From Tipula vernalis (taxonomy: Eukaryota > Arthropoda > Insecta > Diptera > Tipulidae): DNA of 64,000 nucleotides. The DNA lies in assembly GCA_958295665.1 (NCBI GenBank), contig OY282560.1, forward strand, positions 45,012,333 through 45,076,332, in the 5' to 3' direction. The notes beneath the pieces were generated by a model. It had not been told where the DNA came from and ran no database searches. It saw only the letters and a program-made list of their open reading frames with translations. The position numbers and the translations under genes were made by a program. The first letter of the stretch is position 1. The number at the start of each line of letters is the position of its first letter. Of this stretch, positions 58,760 through 64,000 are shown piece by piece.

Positions 58760-59911
58760 GGAACCCTCTGGATACCTGGCGACCTCCAGTTGTAATTAGC
58801 CTTACCTGCGTATACGGATCTCTGCGCAGGCGGACCTTTATTTCTCCGATACTCGTGGGAATCATAATAGAAAGATCCAACAATAACAAAACCAAGGGCA
58901 CCGGCTCTCCTCAAAAGCCGGTATCAGCGAAGGGAGGTACCTCGAACCAGACAAGGGGGCCTCTAAGGTTACAAAGGTGGTTGACTCTACGGCAACAGTC
59001 CCGGGCGTTAGCGTACCAGCGCAGCACACGGGAGTGGGACGGAAAGGCGGTACAGAAATCGCCGCTCGGCATTTCGAATTCCCGAGAAGTGGGCTGCGAC
59101 CCCCGAGGGGCAGCTCACGGAAGAACAGAGAACATCAGTAGCTTGGGCAAGGAGCACTGTGGGCTGCGGAAGCTCGGAAAGGGACCATGTGTCGAAAAGA
59201 CAGCGGTCCCAGGACGAGGTGGAAGTAGTCGACAGTTAGCGGGCCAAGTTGCTGCATGACACGAATGCGAGCTCTAACTTAGGGACAAAGCTGTTCAGCG
59301 ATGTCCTGAGGGAGCATGTGTTGATGCTAGCCGTAATTGACGAAAGTCAAGAAGATGGGAGCATCACGGCGGAAAAATGGAGGTTGGTGTATAATGCACT
59401 CAACCTCGTCTTTTTAAAGGTCCTGCGAGAAAATCCGGGACCACCCCCATCCTGCAGAGATGCGGGATGGTATCAAGGGCATCTGAAGATGGCTGCATGC
59501 TCGGACTCTAGATCTGTGGATCTGTATAAAAGGGCTATAGCCAAAGTAGGGGAGGTGTGGCCAGGCGCAAAGCTTGCGGCAGTTAGCCGGAAGGAAATTC
59601 CCAGCAGGCCGAGAGCACGTGTCTGGTTGCCATCCGAGCCGGCTAGCCCTGAAGAGGCTTTGAAAATCAATCAGGCCAGTAACCCGAATCTTCCGACCGG
59701 AAATTGGAAGATCGTCAAGCAGGAGGAGGCGAAAGGGGGCTTGAAGTTATCAATTATGGTAATAAATAAGAAGTCCCTTGCCCTCCTGCACAAAACGAAG
59801 TGAGTAATTCACTTCGGATTCGGGTCAATTACTCTCAACGTTTATAAAAAGGATGGGGTGGAAGCTCATACGAGAGGCCAACCGGAGGATGGTGGCAACC
59901 CGCCCAGGCCT
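58760..59911 (+). pseudogene. LOA-like ORF1 protein remnant
   Basis: The N-terminal part (to 59,259) is basic and low-complexity (ERSNNNKTKGTGSPQKPVSA). No ATG is visible: an open frame continues upstream of the GTG at 58,855. After a shift at about 59,250 comes the conserved C-terminal half: LMLAVIDESQEDGSITAEKW, NPGPPPSCRDAGWYQGHLKM, DLYKRAIAKVGEVWPGAKL, IPSRPRARVWLP and LPTGNWKIVKQEE. This is a domain repeatedly seen in insect LOA-type ORF1 proteins (the DUF4780-like region, from memory). A further shift near 59,805 leads to FGFGSITLNVYKKDGVEA and a stop at 59,911. Its role is presumably RNA binding. It is broken in at least two places. Confidence 0.75.
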
Positions 59912-59929
59912 TAAGGGGGTACCAGCAGC

Positions 59930-62760
59930 ATTAAGGGAGAAGCTGAGGGTAGGGGGGAGAGTGAATCCGGCGACCTCGGTCTGGCAAGGATTCTTTCGTG
60001 CAACCGATCCTTTCATGCCACCTGCCCACTGGGTTAAGCCTAGGGGTAGGCAAATACCAGTATGGTCGTCCAGGGAAATGGCAACCTATCGTAAGGCTTG
60101 TAGGACAGCCTTTAATAGAGCCAAAAATACATGGGAGGCTCAGGATTGGGACTCCTATAAGGAGAAACTCGGAATTTATAAGAAAGAATTAAGAAAGGCA
60201 CAAAGGAGATCTTGGAGAATCTTCTGTGATAAAATGAAACAGGTATCCGAAACCTCCCGCCTTAGGAAGATTCACTCCAAAATTACATCTAGTCCCAGTT
60301 TTTTTATAAAATCGGACGGATCTTGGACAGCTTCTGGTGAAGAATCTCTGGAGCTTCTCTTCGCGACACACTTCCCAGGGAGCTTTGAAGACCAGTTGGT
60401 GCGTAGTAATCATCAGCAATCACTGTCAGTGTTCACAGAGGATATTGTAACCAGGAAACGGATCCTATGGGCACTGAGGGGTTTAAACCATTTAAATCGG
60501 CTGGTGCGGATCAAATTATACCAGCGGACCTTCAAAACAACTCAGTAATTATTCTTCCCTACCTGGAAGCTATATTCAAAGGGTGTTTGAAGCTGGGCTA
60601 TATTCCTAGGTACTAGACGGAGGTCAATGTGGTGTTTATACCGAAAGCGGGGAAAACCTCACATGTCTATCCTAAGGACCTAAGACCAATAACTCTATCA
60701 TCCATTCTTTTGAAAACCTTGGAAAGGCTGCTGGATGTATACATTAGAAATAAAATTTGTGCCAGGAAGTGGGCCCCGTCTCAGCATGCGTACACAAAGG
60801 GTAGATCTGTGGACAAATCTATCCTCTGCACGCCTTGGTGTGTACGATTTAGAAATTGATTAATTCGAAGGATTTCTGTTTGGTGGCCTTCCTGGATATA
60901 GAGGGCGCCTTTAATAATGTGAAAGCGGAGGCAATCAAGGAGGGATTGTCATTTTTGGAGGTGGACGTTCCTCTGAGAAGGTTAATCAATTATATGCTGT
61001 GAAGCAGGATTGTTAGCTCGAAGTTGGGGGACTCCACCATCAAGAGGCTCCTAACTAGGGGAACACCGCGGGGGGGAATTCTGTCCCCTCTTCTCTGGAA
61101 CATAGTGGTAAACGGGTTACTACTAGAATTGGAGAGAAAGGGTATTGAATTATCGCTTACACAGATGACGTAGCTTTAGCTGTTACCGGGAAATTCCTGG
61201 GCACGACTGTGGACGTAATGCAGAATGCGCTTACCATCGTTACGATATGGGTTGGTAAATATGGACTTGGTATTAACCCGTCCAAGAGAGCTGGTACTCT
61301 TCACTAAGAAATACGGAATCCCGGTAGTTGTCCCTCCCACCTTAAATGGCAAGAGACTTGCTTTTACTGATAGAGCTAGATATCTGGGCATTATCTTGGA
61401 CAGTAAGCTTAGTTGGAAGCCCAACACGTTGGAGAGAATAAACAAAGCTACTATAGCTTTGTACTCCTTTAGGAACGCCATTGGTCATAGACGGGGTATA
61501 AAGCCGGAGCTGGTACACTGGCTCTACACCGCTGTAGTGAGACCTGTACTCATTTACGTGGTGGGTGTTTGGTGGCCAGCTCTGGACAAGGTAACTTATA
61601 AAAGTAAGATTGAGAGAGTGCAAAGAACGGCCTGTATGCTTGTTAGCGGGGCATTGAGGTCGACATCGACAAGTGCCTTAGAGGTTATGTTGCACCTTCT
61701 TCCGGTCGACATTTTTGGCAAACAGATGGCGGCAAATACGGCTGTACGACTTGCAGCCCTCTCTCAGTGGAGGTGTCTTAGTACAGGACACTCTACTATT
61801 GTTAGATCGTTGAAGGATGAGCTGGCGAATCTTGACTACATTAAACCTACTCTACGCTTCGAGAAGCGATTTCGGGCCGCCTTCGCTTCAAGGGAATCTT
61901 GGAGGGATAGACCTTTATCGGAAACCGAAGCGTTACAATTCTTCACAGATGGCTCCAAGCTAGACGGCCAAGTGGGAGCTGGAGTATTCTGTGACAATTT
62001 AAATGTAAACATTTCTATTCGTCTCCCTGATTACTGCAGCGTGTACCAAGCTGAAGTCGTAGCGATTGAGGAGGTCATGACGTGGTTGAACCATAATGTG
62101 GTATCCTTAGATGATATCGCAATCTATGTGGACAGTCAAGTGGCGATGCGGTCGTTAGAATCGGTGTCTTTGGCGTCACCAGTGACGTTGAGTTGTCACT
62201 CATCTCTAAATGAGATGGGTGAGCATTTCAATATCCAGGTAATCTGGGTCCCAGGTCACTCGGGCGTCATGGGGAACTGCAGGGCGCATAAACTTGGTAG
62301 GCATGGTACGACTTTCCAGCTGCAACCGGAAAGGGCAAGTCTGGGGAGGCCTATCACAGCGCTGAGACAAGCACTTGGGAAGCAGGCGCTATCCTCAGCG
62401 GGGGAAAGGTGACCTAACACCCTCACCTGTAGAGTTGCAAAATAAATTTGGCCAAAGCTAGACTTGGGGCGCACTAAGGAATTAATATCCCTACGCAGAC
62501 GTGAATTAAGAACGGTCGTACGAATTCTCACGGGACACTGCCTTTTGGAGAACATGCAAGAAGGCTGGGTCTGGAGGCAAATGACTTCAGCAGAAGCCGC
62601 TTGGACGAAGAGGGGAAGATACGTTGGTCCACTTCCTTTGATCGTATCCAGCATTGGCACTCAGAAGGCCCAAAGACTTGGGTAAGTTCAGAATGGACTG
62701 CCTCTCGGATCTCGAAAACATTAAAGTGCGGGACGTCTTGCACTACATAAGTAACTCGAA
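59930..62760 (+). pseudogene. LOA-like ORF2: reverse transcriptase and RNase H, endonuclease lost
   Basis: Begins with the EN-RT linker (EMATYRKACRTAFNRAKNTW, then KAQRRSWRIFCDKMKQ). RT motifs: FKPFKSAGADQIIPADLQ, NVVFIPKAGKTSHVYPKDLR, HAYTKGRSVDKSI, AFLDIEGAFNNVKAEAI (A), RGTPRGGILSPLLWN (B), AYTDDVALAV (C, about 61,160) and YLGIILDSKLSWKPN. RNase H: QFFTDGSKLDGQVGAGVF (Asp), YQAEVVAIEE (Glu), IYVDSQVAMRSL (Asp) and WVPGHSGVMGNCRAHKLG, where the final catalytic Asp of the usual CRADELA is His. Shifts or stops occur near 60,540, 60,615, 60,870, 61,003, 61,290 and 62,410. A degraded tail (LTGHCLL, then MDCLSDLENIKVRDVLHYIS) ends near 62,760. The enzyme cannot nick DNA by itself. Confidence 0.85.
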
Positions 62761-62845
62761 ATGGTTTCTATAGGGGTTAAGGGAATATATTGTGTGGTAT
62801 CACAATGGACCGTCACTAGTCTAAGTGTACCTAAGCAGCCAATCC

Positions 62846-62865
62846 AACCTAACCTAACCTAACCT
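62846..62865 (+). repeat. (AACCT)4 tail of the LOA-like element
   Basis: Four perfect AACCT units (TTAGG family on the other strand) follow the LOA-like 3' UTR and directly precede the GTTGAG-rich tract. The position fits the simple-repeat 3' tail that many I/LOA-type LINEs carry instead of poly(A). The unit happens to equal the insect telomere repeat. Confidence 0.75.
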
Positions 62866-63270
62866 AGAGTTAGCTTGAGTTGATTTGAGTTGAGTTCATG
62901 TACACATGTAGTTTTCAGATCATATTGATTTGTAAAATGAGCTATGCGTTGAGCTTAGGGTTGAGTTAAGGGCGATTTGGCAATCAAGTTGGGATTGAAC
63001 TAGAGTTGGATTGCGTTGGAGATTGAGCCTATGATCGAGTTGGGGTCGAGCTCGGGTTTAGTTTAAGGTTGGTTTGAAAGTTAAATTGTGCATTCAGTTA
63101 GAGTTTAGGTTCAAATTATGCGATTGAGATGGGGATTGAGCGAGGATAGAGGTGCAGTTAAATTGGAGGTTGAGTTGGGAATATAATTAGGGCTAAGTTG
63201 AGAATTAAACTGGGTAAGGGATTGAGTTAGAGGTTAGATTGAGCTGATTTGAGATGTGAACTCAAGCACG
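62866..63270. repeat. Degenerate GTTGAG-rich tract (third copy, longest)
   Basis: Irregular repeats such as GAGTTAGCTTGAGTTGATTTG, GTTGAGCTTAGGGTTGAG, GGAGATTGAGC and GAGGTTGAGTTGGG run for about 400 bp on the plus strand, immediately after the LOA-like tail. Same motif and orientation as the tracts at 51,050 and 56,935. Confidence 0.7.
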
Positions 63271-64000
63271 TAATTTTTTGAACCAAAATTCTTATGACTT
63301 CGTAAGTTTTGTGACATTTTTTTAGGTATATATTGTATAGTTAACTGTATAATTCATAAAGATTTAATAGGGTCGTCCGGCATTTTACTTTGTATTTTTT
63401 GGGACCACTTGCAATATTTTTTTCCTTTTTTAAAGTGTCGATTTTTTCGAGATTCTTCTTTCGAATTATTAACTACAACTCAATAAACGGTGAAAAACAA
63501 ATCTGGAATGGCAATTATAAATTTTTTTGAGATTATGACCTTCTGTGGCACTATTTTGTGTTTTCCCGACTAATTGGGAATTGATTCTGGGGCGATTAGT
63601 ATTTTTTTTCCAATTTTGGGAAAAATAATTCCATTAGCTATTTTGTTGTTTATTTTTCTCTAAAGCTTTAAAATGGAATAATTTTTTCAATTAAATTTTA
63701 AAATTTGGAAAAAATTCCAACCGCCACAGTATGTTTTGGGAAAAGTAATACCAAAAAACAATAAAAAAAGTGTAAATTTGCAATTCCCAGGTGAAACCAG
63801 AATAGTACCGCTGATGATACAAACTTGATGAGAAAAAACAAAAATAATTTAAACAAACCGATTTCCAGGAGGATTTTGCATCAGACTTATCTTTACAAAT
63901 TGCACCACCGCGAGGAACTAAAACCAGCCAAATTAAAATAAACCGATTTAATAACAAAGTGGATTGCAGTCTGAGAAACATTATACTGGAAAGAATGACC
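63271..64000. other. AT-rich non-coding stretch to window end
   Basis: Low-complexity AT-rich DNA with T and A runs. The open frame at 63,691-63,981 (minus) is Phe/Leu/Trp-rich with no recognisable motif and is most likely chance. Confidence 0.5.

Larger units (their letters stand above)
58720..62865 (+). mobile_element. LOA-like non-LTR retrotransposon with RNase H, endonuclease deleted
   Basis: A plus-strand LINE, GC-rich relative to both flanks. ORF1 (about 58,760-59,911), then directly the EN-RT linker, RT (about 60,290-61,640), RNase H (about 61,930-62,300), a C-terminal Cys/His remnant (to about 62,760) and a simple-repeat tail (AACCT)4 at 62,846-62,865. The RT and the terminal RNase H place it in the LOA group of the I-like LINEs (Bilbo/LOA/Loner relatives). 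The endonuclease of about 600 bp or more is missing between 59,911 and about 60,040. Frame changes occur throughout. It is related to the minus-strand fragment at 42,620-44,760. Confidence 0.85.

Noticed and set aside
62846..62865. Chromosome end or interstitial telomere
   Set aside because: Only four AACCT units, positioned exactly at the 3' end of a LINE and followed by unrelated repeats; better explained as the element's tail.
63691..63981. 96-codon minus-strand open frame
   Set aside because: Composition follows the AT-rich background; no domain, signal peptide with cleavage context or neighbour supports a gene.

Overview
This is repeat-dominated eukaryotic DNA. About half is one tandem satellite array and most of the rest is decayed non-LTR retrotransposons (LINEs) with small foldback elements. 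There is no bacterial operon structure and no RNA gene, and I recognise no host gene. The mix of R1-, LOA-, jockey- and CR1-type LINEs, the AT-rich spacers and the long satellite suggest insect, probably dipteran, (peri)centromeric or other constitutive heterochromatin. The order is an inference from the families present; no species can be named.

Layout. (1) 1-31,156: about 180 head-to-tail copies of a 172/173-bp satellite monomer, open on the left and ending abruptly on the right. It contains nested higher-order repeats of 4, 6-7, 9 and 15 monomers. (2) 31,157-32,930: minus-strand jockey-type fragments directly abutting the satellite. (3) 32,990-36,400: AT-rich non-coding DNA with a palindromic, target-duplicated insertion that looks Penelope-like. 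(4) 36,408-40,790: a minus-strand R1-clade element with poly(A) tail, RT, endonuclease and zinc-knuckle ORF1, all carrying lesions. (5) 40,800-42,600: unassigned. (6) 42,620-44,760: a minus-strand LOA-like element whose endonuclease is split by a 314-bp insertion with a 16-bp target duplication; the insertion carries a candidate hammerhead ribozyme. (7) 44,761-49,400: a minus-strand CR1-like element with an intact ORF1. (8) 49,601-51,340: a LINE 3' stub, non-coding DNA and a GTTGAG-rich tract. (9) 51,360-56,835: a plus-strand CR1-like element. (10) 56,935-58,720: GTTGAG-rich and unassigned DNA. (11) 58,720-62,865: a plus-strand LOA-like element with reverse transcriptase and RNase H but a deleted endonuclease, ending in (AACCT)4. 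(12) 62,866-64,000: another GTTGAG-rich tract, then AT-rich DNA.

Nothing here works as a pathway. The reading frames are the two-ORF systems of LINEs: an ORF1 nucleic-acid-binding protein (zinc knuckles, or PHD plus coiled coil plus FP-like C-terminus) and an ORF2 endonuclease/reverse transcriptase. Almost all are broken by stops, frameshifts or deletions. The most interesting signals are structural: two ribozyme-like motifs in small target-duplicated insertions, an interleaved (A-B-A'-B') foldback, four short dyads in each satellite monomer, and the satellite's higher-order repeats.
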